This document shows, in pieces, positions 26,010-38,500 of a DNA stretch of 64,000 nt. The stretch covers positions 124,001-188,000 of the forward strand of contig JADLZK010011554.1 in NCBI GenBank assembly GCA_015847255.1. The letters are read 5' to 3'. The position numbers and the translations under genes are program-made. The notes beneath the pieces are model-generated. The model saw nothing but the letters and a program-made list of their open reading frames with translations, did not search any database and had not been told where the DNA came from. The stretch comes from Hyparrhenia diplandra. Lineage: Eukaryota > Streptophyta > Magnoliopsida > Poales > Poaceae. Position 1 is the first letter of the stretch. Every line of letters begins with the position of its first letter.

Positions 26010-27710
26010 TCAGAACATGGCATCAAAATCATCCAATGCATCATTGTACTCCATGATTTTCCTCTTGATCCTTGAGGAATCCACCCAGGTGATGAAGTCC
26101 TCCATGTTTCTGGTCACAAGGAAGGCTGGATCTGTGACTGTCTCTGGGCCGACCCGCACATGCCCCTGTTCGATGTATGTCACAGCCTCCTTAAGGTGCT
26201 CTGCAAACTTGAGCTTCACCATAACTGTTGCAAGTCTCCGCCTGCATAATTGAGTAAGCAAGGTAAACAGAACTGCATGTGTCATATTGTTTCCTACTTT
26301 GTGCTCCTATTTTTACAATACAAGCAGTTAGCAAAATGAATAGTAGGATATATACTCTACCACAGTCACAGACCTTAGTTGAACTTAAGAATGTAAGATG
26401 ACCAATAGAATGCAACATCCAATAAATGAAAACAAACACACTAGGCAGGAGAGAGGGGAGGGGGGGGACCTGCAGAAGGCGCTCACAGAAAGTTTCTCAC
26501 ACTTTACCAAGCTCTCTTTTTGTTGAAATTACACCCATATTATACCTGAAATTTAAGTAGCTCCATCAGAACAAAAAAATAAGTATGACAAACTAAAAAC
26601 ACCAGAATACTAGAGAAGTAGAGATCTGACGAGTATGATATTATACAATTATGCTTAAGTCAAAATGAAATAGGTTGAGATCTCAACAACTAAGTCAAGA
26701 AAACAACATAATAGCATGTTTCATGACCCATGCTAGAGAGTCTGGAAATGAAAATAATGGCTTCTGAAAAAAAAATCATCCATTATGTTCAGGGAACAAG
26801 CACTAGTACAGCTGATGGCCAGTGGCAAGCCCAATGCAGATGTAAAAATGTCGAAAGTACTACCACAAGTGAAGCTCAATATTGGATTGTATGACCAGAC
26901 ATAGGGAGAATGAAAAAGATGATTAGAATCTCAGCATTTCAGATATCCAAGCAATCTATGCACATTTAGACTGCAGTAAGTTCGGAGCAACCAGTAAATC
27001 AATTCAATTTCACGTGAAAAATGCAGGACTTAAGAATGCAGTTCATAAAATTATTATACCATACGAGAGGTAGTAAAGGATACATTAGTCTAGCTGGACT
27101 ATATATGTGCTTCCTTTACACACTAAAGTGAAGTTAATACTACTAACTATACAAGCAGTCAACAATACAATCAATAGCTACATAGGAAGCAAAATTGTAA
27201 GGCTCTGGTACTTGAGGATGTAACCTTAATATTCCAGCTCAAAATTTACATAATAATCAATGGTATATACAACCTCACGATAAGTAAAGTGGACTAGCAG
27301 TCTTACAGCTTATCAAGAATCATGTCTGTCATCTCGATTCTGAAAGGGTCTCTTGGGTCCATCTGCTTTATGATGTTAACAAGCTTTTGTACCATTAAGC
27401 ATATCCCGTTGTACCTGCCACCCAGCAGTCAGAAAGTTTCAGTTTATCCTTGATCCAATGCTTCGATTAAAGATCAGCATAAAGCAAAATCTTACTACTG
27501 ATTCAATACAAACTACAGAACTGATTAAACAGGCAAGCAGGAGAGAGTGGGGATAGTAGGGGAAAAAAACACCCACTTCTTGTAGTCGTCCCTCTCGACG
27601 AGGCCGTAGCGCTGTGTGACGAGCGCCTCGCGGTGGCCGCCCTCCCTCTTGAACTCCAAGAAATTGGTCTTCTTGAGGAGCTTCTGCTCGTGGAACTTGA
27701 GCTTCCTCAT
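26010..27710 (-). CDS. IMP3: U3 snoRNP protein IMP3, with 1-nt frameshift in exon 3
   Basis: IMP3 belongs to the nucleolar SSU processome. It binds U3 snoRNA through an S4 domain and helps U3 pair with pre-rRNA for 18S maturation. The exons I place are 27577-27710, 27307-27414, 26470-26545 and 26010-26241, giving 182 aa after repair, close to the usual 183-184. The N-terminus reads [20 protein letters not shown], followed by [29 protein letters not shown], and an S4 domain from about residue 106 ([31 protein letters not shown]). Exon 3 carries one extra base in the AGAGAG around 26512: the frame goes from [10 protein letters not shown] into a stop, while the next frame continues as [13 protein letters not shown]. 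Splice phases match on both sides. The identity is secure. Confidence 0.93.
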
Positions 27711-27939
27711 CTCTCAATTTCAAGCAGGAATCGAGGGAAAGCAGGGTTAAGAAAAATAACTGCTGGAAGAACAAGAAGCACAGGTAAGGCGAGATGCAGG
27801 GGAGGGAGGGAGTGCGGAAGAATGTCGGGGCGCGGCCGGCGAAGGGCGCGGCGGCGTGCGGCGGTGTGGTCGGGTAGTCGGGACTCGGGAGCGAGCGGGC
27901 GGGCGCGCGGCGGGTCGGCCTGTTTGACGCTGGACTTGC

Positions 27940-27959
27940 TAGGGTTTGATACGTGGGCT
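27940..27959 (-). promoter_or_regulatory. Telo-box and site II motif upstream of IMP3
   Basis: On the minus strand AAACCCTA (27940-27947) is the plant telo-box, and TGGGCT on the plus strand (27954-27959) matches the site II core TGGGCY. The pair, about 230-250 bases upstream of the ATG, is the known signature of plant ribosomal-protein and ribosome-biogenesis promoters, which fits IMP3. Confidence 0.6.
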
Positions 27960-29578
27960 GGGATTGTGAGCAGAAAATGAAACTGGACCCCCAAATTTCA
28001 GGCACCGTGGGCGCCCGTGGCTGTTTCGGGTCCGTGAACGACGGGCACCTATTATCTCTTTTTAAAAAATCAAACTTTTTTTTTACAAACAACAGCTTAT
28101 ATTATATGAAAGCAGTCAAATTACAAAGCAATCCTAAAAACAGGATTGTGTTACATTGGGGTCTTGGTCGGCGCCAAAGACGCATGCACTGATGGATTGG
28201 GCTCGCAGTTTAACGACTAAGAGAGGGTCGGGGCTTCGAAAAAAACATGCCCAGGTATCCAAAGAATATTGTTTATGACCTCGCGTGTGAGGAAAGAGAA
28301 AAATAAAAAAAGAAACTATACTCCCAAATACCAATGTACGCGTGACCTGGCTTTACCCCCAATATAAAGCACATACAACTTCTCCGCATGTGACACCACT
28401 TTGCATGAATGCATGCTGGGTATGAGTGAGCTTTGACTAAATTTATATAAATTTTTACTAACACTTATAATATAAAATTAGTATCAATAGATTCATCATA
28501 GAATATATTTTTGTAATAAATTTTGTTTGGGATATAAGTATTAATACTAATTACTATAAACTTAGTCAAACTATAGTCAAATTGATCGGGCACGATTCCC
28601 ATCATTGCATGTTTTTTGGATGGAGGGAGTACTGTTGTACATGTGTTAAGTAGTTATCTGTTTTAGGTAGTTCGATGAGATAAGATTTTGGTATTTTCAA
28701 ACTTTGAGCGTAATCTTTTCCCCAAATCATCAATTCATTTTTAGATCTGTTTCTGACTTGGTGTCATTCATGCAACAAAAACAAGGCCAAACATACTAAA
28801 TTTTATTTTTAAAACCAACTTTCTTTTTTTATTTTTATTTTCCTTTTACTTACTGTTAACTTTTTTTTTTTTCATGTTCAGGTTGTTTAACTTTTAGGCT
28901 TGATTTTTATATGATATGTTATTATTTTGTTTTCTTTAATAACAAGACAACAATGCCTTTTCTTTTGGTACATTTATTTATTTTTAAGTTCTTTCTTTCC
29001 ATGGTATACATCTCATCATTTCCATTATATAGACATGTGATGTTCTATGTTATATCTTTTATTATTTCTAAAGTATTCACTAGATGTTTGATGGTGTATT
29101 TGATTGTTTTAATATTATTTAAGAGAGGTTCCATGGTGTATAGTTTATGTTTCATTTTATTTTTATTATTTTTCTATTTAATTGAAATTATTTGTTTTTC
29201 TTTTTATTTTGTATTTTTGCTATATTTTTCATAGCATTGTTTATCCATCATCTAGTGGTGATATTCACTAGAGCTATTTCTTTTATAATATAATAAGAAT
29301 GTTCTCATAGTACCTATAAGGTGTGTTATAGATTATCGTTATAGTACTCTTGAGATATTCCATGTTGTATTCTCGGAATAGGGTTTGTATAAATAAATAA
29401 CTTAATAAATAAACTGGGATTCCATTTGAACTCCAAAATCTAATCTTCCATTGGACCAACTGGCAAAATATTAATTTTCACATTCTAACAACAACATATA
29501 TAAGAACATTATTCAATACTACACTATACTCAACACAAACAATGTCTTGTAGGACATTTTGGCCCGATGAACACATAC
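27960..29578. other. Intergenic between IMP3 and the SABATH gene
   Basis: No gene is supported. Bases 28800-29300 are very T-rich, and an open frame there has low complexity and no recognisable protein. A Stowaway-like relic is listed separately. Confidence 0.45.
28430..28632. mobile_element. Stowaway-like MITE, one end degraded
   Basis: The right end reads GGATGGAGGGAGTA, the inverse of the common TACTCCCTCCATCC Stowaway start. The left part shows the related CTTTGACTAAATTTATA word, but the terminal CTCCCTCC is lost. Confidence 0.5.
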
Positions 29579-32500
29579 CTAGCCTTTACTATTCAGCAAC
29601 ATGACAATTACTGAGTACTTGGTCTTCTCCTTCTTCAGATGTTTGGCCACATTACATGCATACCTCTTGAAGAGTTCATCAAGTATTTTCTTCACCAAAG
29701 TGGCTTGCCAACAAAGGTTCCATCACTGCTCTAAGGCTCCTAGCAACGTTCACTCCACTTTGAATACTATCTGATACATGATCGCCTTCAGTATCATCGT
29801 ATGGGTCCCAATTTGACTCAAACATTTGGACGTGGCTGATGTTGAACAACCCACTCTGCCTAACAACTTTTGCCACCTCATCAATTGATGGCCCATAAAT
29901 GGGTAGATTGAAGGAGTTCAGTTTTTCCTTGTCCACTATACCCTACAACCAATGGTTACAAGAACATTTTGTTAAATCAGTTTATGTATCACAGGCCCCA
30001 AGAAGAACTTTGTCAATCTATCTTCCAAGATTTACAAAAAAAAAATAAATATTTTTATTTTACTTAAAATGGCATGGTATGATATTTTGTCTGCTGTGGA
30101 ACAACATATTTAGTCGCACCCCTTTCCTTTATAAACTTTTTTGAAAAAAATCCCAACAAACTAAAAAATGTTAGTGTCATCTAACAGTGATTACAAAAGT
30201 AGTCACTGGCACAAAATTACTAGATAGGGTGATCTTTCACCTACATTTTGTTTGTTAAAAGAACTTGTAGATACAAATTTTGATTTTGAAAATGGTTATT
30301 AGATGCCATGAGCTAGACATGTATGCGTTCATATAGAATCACTTTCTCTAGTTCTCAAACAAATATTTTTATTTCTCAGTCACTTAAAATTTCCCAATAC
30401 TATGCCAAAAAATTGTAGTACTACACATATGTGGTAAGATTTGGTACCATTTGACATCTCATATGAAAACAAGACATGTGAGTTGTTTGATATATGTTGA
30501 TGATCGAATGGATGAAAAAAGTATCTGAAATATAATAAAGTTTGCTAGTTTTATTTAATTTTTGATGGCCACTTTAAAGCTGAAGTGAGACCAACTTTTG
30601 CTACACATGTATGTGCATACAACTTTTGTAAATATTCACCACAATTTGATAATACACATAAGATCAAAGCATGTGTGTTGCATGATGTTTATCGATCTAA
30701 AGGCCTGTTTGGTACCGCTGTATGCAGTTTCAGCTTATCTGACACAACAATGTAGCGTCATTGTTCAACACTGTAGCACGAAGTTGTTCTCTGCATTTTG
30801 AGGCGCAAATGAACTGCAAACGTGGCCACTATAGTGTGAAGCGGTTGGGAGCTGCAAATTCCAGCTTCTCCCCGCTCGCTATAGTGCTTTTGTTAGGTGA
30901 AGCTAAGCGGCAGCGAGCGGTGCCAAACAGGCTCTAATTGTTGAAACAATGTCTATGAAATAGTAATTATTAGACACACAAAAATTAGACATTCCTTAAA
31001 TCAACATAATATATATGTTCACATACCTCTGATATAAGAGATTGTATAGCTTGCCCAAGTAATCCATAAACATGATTAAGACTTCCATGGAATGCATCTC
31101 TGTTCTTCCTTCCAAGCAAAGTCAACAACATTCGCCCACTAGGAGAAAGTTCTTTGGAGCGTAGCTTAAGAAACAGTGACAAGTCTTTCTGGAACTGTTG
31201 TTGGTACATTTTCACCACTGAAGGTGGTGTAGTACTTGTTATGTAAATGTTTCCTTCGTTTAGGTGTGTTGTGCTTTTGATACCCAATTCTTCCGGTAAC
31301 TATGTACATGCAACAAGATAATGTAAGGACTAGGTTGTAAAGCAACCAAATGAAACTCAACATGGATACTCTGTAACATCCACGATTTCCACGAAGGGAA
31401 ATCCACGAATGAAGTATAATACGATGGTCCCCGAGGATCATTCCATCACATTATCCCAATTACACCGACGACATGAGTCAAACTTGAATAAAAAGAATAC
31501 AAATAGAAGGGTTTATAAAAGTACATCGCCACTTGGCGGGAACAATCGAGTCACACAAAGATCCGAACAGCGTCAAGACTGGAAGCTAGTTGCGAAGCAT
31601 CATCATCATCATCTCGGCTTGAGCGTAGGCACGAGACCATCTAATCCTTCTAGATACCACGAGACGTAAATCTGCACACCGCCGGATATGTGCAGGCCAT
31701 GGTCAAGACCGAATGAGCTTTAGTGGAAAAGAGAAAATAAGGGATCCGGGCGATCCTAATATTTGGCCGTGGTTTGCATCCTTAGCGCGCGGCAAAGCAA
31801 GTAATAAAAATAATAATATTCACATTTTAAACTCAAACCCAACACATCCCCCCCAAAGTCCATATCCAACACTACACACATATCACAACTCTCAACTCAT
31901 TAACCCGACACAGGGCGACAAGACAACAACCCGCTCCTTTGCCTTGCCTAACCGGGTTCTCGCCCCCGTGCTCTCAACCGTAAATCCCCACACTCAACTA
32001 CATCCGAGGTAAGAAGAGAAAACACCCTCTCTACTCGAAAGCAAGAACCCATGGGGTAAACCCAACTAGTAAGCCGGGCGCACACCTTCAGTCGTCGAGG
32101 CTCGAAGGCCGGCGCACACCTTTAGGCGATCCGGGCTCAAGGTCGGATCCATGCCCGAAGGCGGGACAATACGTATTGGTTTAAACTTCTGCAGAGCGTG
32201 TACACAAGATCTCTCGATCACCATCATCGATGCCCTAGGAGCACCTAGGAAGATTCGGGCCGCCTTCCAACTAGTACGATGCCATCCTACCACTCGGCCA
32301 CAGGAAGCCCCCGAGTACCACCGCACGCCGAGACCGGGAAAGACAACACCGGCCCTACAAGTGGTGCCGCCTACTAGAACGGAACGGGCAAGACCTCCGT
32401 CTCCGCCGACCCTAATCACCTTACAAACCTAGCGTAATGGCACCGGGTCCTAGCTAGTCGGACTACCCGTCCCCTACCCATTTTGGGGCGAGCGATGTGT

Positions 32501-35500
32501 ACCAGGTTCCCATATGATTCCGTCCCAACGATCCAGAAGTCCTTAGGTTGACCGGACAAGACATCTTCTCATCTTCTCGTGCTCGATAGCACCATGGGGC
32601 TTCGCTCCACAAAGGCTCTCCACCCCAGAACTCAGGGAAAATCACCATGTACCCACCATAGGTACCTGAAACTAGGGGTGCCCAGGCCGCACCTCCTCGG
32701 CTAGACTCGTCTCGGACTGACTCGTCGTCTGCCCGGTCGACTCAACCCTTACCACTACACACCCAAGACACACACGCAGAATCACACTTCCCGACGACAC
32801 AACTCAACCGGCCCGGCTCATATACCCGGCTCTCATATATATACACGTAAGTGAAGGTAAAGCCACATAGTGGCAAGTGCAAGCAAGCAAGCAAGTAAGC
32901 AGGAGTATATAAGTGCGAGCGCAAAGCAGGGTGATTTGGTGGATGGGGTTTCAATCAAGGCACATCAGGCTCAGGCTAAAGCATGCATCCATATATACTA
33001 GCAAGGGAATAAAGTAAAAGCGCTAGCATATCTATTTGCAATGTCTAAATAGGATTCTCTAAAACAAAGTCTTTGCCATGACACCTGCGATGTCGAGGAA
33101 GTAGTGGTACTAGTCTCCGTCACTTGGCGTAGTCGCACGTAGGGGTCTCCTCCCCGGTCGACTCCACCGGGACTGAACGCGTAACGTAAAGTCGCGATAA
33201 AAGTTTACTCCTATAGATGTCCACAAAGAAGCAAAATATCCAAAAAGATCCAAAAAGCACTCATGGATAACCCTATGACGTAGAGCTTGAATTTAGAAAA
33301 ATTTGGACTCTTGTTTCATAATTTTCGACATCGTATGAATATTCTATGAATTTCCTAAGATCAATTTATATTACGAAAATGGAAAAAATTTGGTTTAACC
33401 GTGGCGTGACACGTGGCGATCTCTCGGTTGGCTGTGCTGACGTCGGCATGACGCCATGCGGGTCCAGCGGCAATCGGTGGATGACAGGTGGGTCCGTGAT
33501 GACGTCACAAGTGACGCCACGATGACGCCATCGCTGACGCAAGGCAACCGAGGGTTGCGGCTAATGACAAAGCGGGTCCCACGACTACGGTGGATCGAGG
33601 TGGGGGGCTGTGGGACCGGTCAATCGACAGATGGGCCCCGGGCCAACGGTCGGCGTTGACCGGTCAAACTTAGGCGGGCCTAGTGGGCCCGGTTGGGCCG
33701 GACATGGGCCGGGTTGGGCCGCCCGCCCGGACACATCGTCGGCCGAGGCAGATTCCCACGTGGCTGTTGGGCTCCTATCGGGCTTGGTTCCGCGGTGGGA
33801 TTCACGGGCCGGTCCATGGTGGATCAGAGGCATCGGTCCATAGACCACAAAGACGGTCTACGGTGGACAAGATCGATCTACTCATTCCTTCTCATGGCTC
33901 ACGGTGGGGCCGGGTTCACGCACCGGTTTCCTCTTCTTTCCCCATCCTCCTCTGTTTTTCCTCGCTCGTGGTGGCGGCACCGGCCGGTCGGGCGGTGTGA
34001 GTCGCACGGGCGCGAAGGCGAGGCTCACCCCTCGCACCTCGGCATCTACGGCTTCGGCTAGGTGGGGCGGACTTGATGGCGAGGCTAGGTGGCATCCACG
34101 GCGCCCGGCATCGATTCGTGACGCGGGCGGCGGCGCTTACACGGCGGTCGCCGTGAGCGACTTGGCGGTGACAACAGCGCGTGGCTCGCGCGGGCTTAGG
34201 CTCCTACTAGGGTTTAGCGGAGGCGCAAGGTGGCTAGCGTTGGGCGGACACGGCGGCGCACACGGCACGGCGGCCGTCTTGCCGGGCGGCGGGTGGCGGC
34301 GAGGTGGCTGCCGGCTCCAAAAGTAACCGTGAGCGGCTCTTTCCTCGATTGGGTTCAGCACAAGGTAAAGAAGGCGGCGCCGACGACCGTACGCGGCGCG
34401 GCGGCGCCACGCCGCACCGGGGTACGCGGGCGGCGGCTCCGGCCCCCGCCTCGCTGGACGCGCCGTCCGATGGCAAGGCGGGCTCTTTCTTCCAACCGCC
34501 TAGGGCGTCGGTGTGCAAAAGCGATGGAGAAGCTCGACGGCCCCGTTCTCGCAGCCTTGGGGTAGCCGGAGACGGCGGGAACAGCCGCGACATGGCGGCG
34601 CTCTCGCGCGGCAGCGCGCGTCGGCGTGGCTAAGGCCATCCGGCATCTAGGCTATCTTAAGGCGAAAAAGGCGGTGGTTTCCCACGAGCCTTGGCGTGGC
34701 GGACATGATGGCTCCGGTTCCGTGGCCGTTCTTGCTAAGGTTTGGCCGAACGGCGGTGATGCTCACGGTGGCTCGCGGCCATGGCATCCATGGCGGAGTG
34801 CTTGGCAGCGTGCCAGGCAAAGCGGCGTTCGGGGCACGGGAAGCTCGGCAGGGCCGTGGATTGGCGCGAGGCATGCGTCGCGAAAGTGTTCGATCCTTGG
34901 CAGATAGGGCAAGGCGGCAGCTTGGCTTCCTCAAACTGGGTAACGTGGCGGCGCGATGGTAGACATGACTACGGAGACGATGAGCGTGGTCCGGAGCTCA
35001 CCGTGGGGTTTCGGCGGTCTACCGGTCGAGGCAGTGATGGGTTGGGGCCGTGGAGAGGCGGTGCCGTGCCGGTAGTGCCGAGCGGCACGTCGGTGTAGCC
35101 GATCGGGCGACGAGCTCCGCTCCATGACTCCGGCAGGTGATGCAAGACGGCACCCGGCGACGGCGGTCCGGGCGAGGTCCGGGCTTGGCGGTGCGGCTAG
35201 GTGGCGGCCAGGGCTCGCGGTGCTCTTCCGCCTCCGGGTACTACCGCCACGGCTGCGGCCACACGGTAAAGAAGAGCTCCCCGACGCTAAGGTGCCCGCT
35301 CCGGCGCGGCGGTGTTCCGACGCGCGGCGGCGGCCCGCTCCTCCCCGCCTCCTTCCTCTCCTCTCTTTCCCTCTTCTCCTCCTCCCTCCCTCGGTTGGAC
35401 AGCGAGAGATGTAGGCTTCGGTGGCGGCGGTGGCACCGGGAAGCCCTAGCGCTCCCGGTGCCCGCTTTATAGGGCGGCGGCGGCCTTGCGTGGCACGGAC

Positions 35501-38500
35501 GGCCGATGAATGGGAAGGGTCGATCGGGACGGTGATCGACGCTCTTGTCCGGGTTTCCACGGCTTGGTTCGCCGCTTTCACGGGCGTTGTCGCTCTCCAA
35601 CTCGATCAGCGGCCGGTCAAGCAGGGGACAGCCGGGAATGGTCACGCCCCGGCAAAGCGGACGCCATGGCTAGCGGGTGCTGCCGCCGCCGCGGTGCGAA
35701 CGGGGCAGGCAGGCACGGCCGCTTACGTGGCGAGGGTCCGCTTGGGCGCGCGGTTGGTGCGTGGTGGACGCCGGGCCGCCGAGGCACGGCCTCGGATGCC
35801 CCCGCGATGCGCGCGCGGCGTTCCTCCGCGCCGAGAGAAACAGAGTGGGCAAGGGAGAGGGAAAAGATGACATGAGGGTCCCTCACACGCGGCCCGAATG
35901 GGGAAAGGACGAAACGCCCTTTGTTACGTTGTTGGGCTGGCTTGTTGCGCCGCGGCGCGCTAAGTGTGCTTCGGCCGGCCGGGCTTGACACGCTTGGTCG
36001 GGCTTGGGCCGTAATGGCCTTTGCTATTTTCCTCCTCCTTTCTCTTAAGTCTTTTCTATTTTCTTTCTTCATCTAAACTAATCCATGGGCACCTTATGTG
36101 CATATGCATGTGTTGCCAACATACATACACTTGGGAGGTCCACTAGGGGTCACTTGGGATTAAAAGGAATCCAAGTCAAAGGGTTGGCAACAAGAAGATT
36201 ATAAAAACATAGGGATTGATTTTATTAGCAATACATAAAAATCAATAAACTCCAACTCAAGCATGGTTGATTAATAATGCAAAATGCTCAACAAAAATTT
36301 AATAGGTGCTACTTGTGCAACTAGGGTAGGGTTTACCTACATGACATATCATCATTCATGGGCTATTTAAGAAAAAAATTTTGTTGGTTGCGATTTTTAG
36401 GTTTCGAAAATTCCGGTTGTTACAGTCCTACCCCCCTCATTAGAATCTCGACCTCGAGATTTAGGCGATAACGCACCTTTCAAAGAGGTAGGGTACCGCA
36501 ACCGAAGATTCGCTTCTTTCTCCCATGTCGCTTCTCTTTTCGGTGGTTACTCCATTGAACCTTGCACATGGGTATTGTCTTACTTCTTGTCTCCTTGACA
36601 TCCGTGCCGAGAATCTTTATGGGGTGTTCCTTGTACTCTAGGGTCTCCCCGTATGTCCGAGGGGCATCAATAGGTATATCGCTCGTCGGGCACTCTCAAG
36701 CATCTGGCGTAGGCGTGACACGTGAAACACGGGGGTGTACCGCTAACTCGGAGGTAGCTCGAAATCAGTAGGCCAAACCGCCAATTTTTTCTCACAGATC
36801 CGATCACGGTCCCTACGTATCTCGGGGCAAGCTTTCCTTTCACGTGGAATCTCTTGGTGTTTCGAAGTGGGGACACTTTGAGGTACACAAAATCTCCAAC
36901 AAAGAACTTGAGGTCTTTCCGTCTCTTATCGGCATAGCTCTTCTGTCGACTCATGCGACTTTCGGATTCTCTCGCACTTGGGCAACTCCTTCTTGACCTC
37001 TTTGATCTTAGCCGGGCCAAAGAATGATCTCTCTCAGTCCCGTGACCACATCGGAGGGGTTCTGCGGGATCTACCATACAAGGCCTCAAAAGGTGACATC
37101 TTGATACTAGATCGGTAGTCTGTTGTTGTAGGAGAAACCTCGCATGAGGTAAACACTTCTCCCAATCACTTCCATACTTGAGAACACAAGCTCGTAGCAT
37201 ATCTTCTAGAATCCGGTTGACTCTCTCGCCTGTCCTGGTCGGGTCTCACGGGTGGTAAGTCGTACTATAGTCCAATGTAGTCCCAATGGCATTGTTGAGT
37301 CCCTTCCAAAAATTGATAGGAAATCTGATCCTCGATCGGTCACAATATGTGTAGGGGCTCCATGTAGCCGAAGAATGTGCTCAACATACAAATCGCTAGT
37401 CTCTCTCGGCGAGTGGCTAACCTTGATTGGCACGAAGTGAGATACTTTGGTCGACGATCGACTATCACCCAAATAGAATCATTACCCTTTGGTGAACGGG
37501 CAATCCATTTATGAAGTCCATGGAGATATGCTCCCATTTCCACATTGGAATATCTAGTGGTTTCAACAATCCAGCGGGTCTCCCATGCTCGGCTTTGACT
37601 CGGTTGCAAATGTCGCAACGAGCAACATGTCCCGCGATATCGATTTCATATTGACCCACCGGAAGTGCTTCTTCGGATCGGCATACATCTTGGTACTACC
37701 GTGGTGGATACAATATTTGGAGTCATGTCCTTCTCGATAGGATCTCCTCTCGCAAGGTTGCGTCTATTGGTACAGATTCTATCTTTGTACATAACTGTTC
37801 CTTGTTCATCTTCATGAAACTCGGGGCACTTGCCTTTCTTCATAAGCCTTCGAATTCTCGAATCTCGGGCAACTGGCCGTGCTTTTTACTTAATTCTCGG
37901 TCCGCAAGGTTGTACTCGCATCGAAGCTCATTCAACGCACCATGTGGTACAATCTCTATCGGTAATCTTTGATTTCTTGCTTCAGCTCGAGAGGTAGAGC
38001 GGATGTGACCAAAGCATGGCAATGGCTCTTGCGGCTCAAAGCATCGGCGACTACGTTTCGCTTCCCTCGGATGATAGTGTATCTCCGTGTCATAGTCCTT
38101 AATCAACTCGAGCCATCTTCGCCGTCTCATATTCAGATCTTCCCGAGTAAAGAAGTACTTCGTGCTCTTGTGATCGGTGTAGATGTCACATTTATTCCCA
38201 ATCAAGTAGTGTCTCCGGATCTTCGGGCATGCACTACAGCCGCTAGTTCAAGGTCATGAGTCGGGTAACGTTGTTCGTGCTCTTTTCATTGCCGGGAAGC
38301 ATAAGCTATGACTTTTCCATTCTCGCATCGCAAGACACATCCCAAACCTTGTCCGAAGCATCGCAATAGACAACAAAGTCTTGCCGATATCGTCCGGTAG
38401 GGCTAGCACAGGTGTGGTAGTGAGCTTCTCTTTCGAGTTCGAAAACTCTTCTCGCACTTTTTCAAGGCCCATTCAAACCCTTTGGTCTTCTTCAACAAAG

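Noticed and set aside
28911..29234. 107-aa Phe/Ile/Leu-rich frame
   Set aside because: Translation of T-rich DNA; no start context, no homologue recognised.
33600..36070. Many long GC-rich open frames on both strands
   Set aside because: They lie inside an LTR, overlap on all frames, are not shared in frame with the other LTR, and have no recognisable domain.
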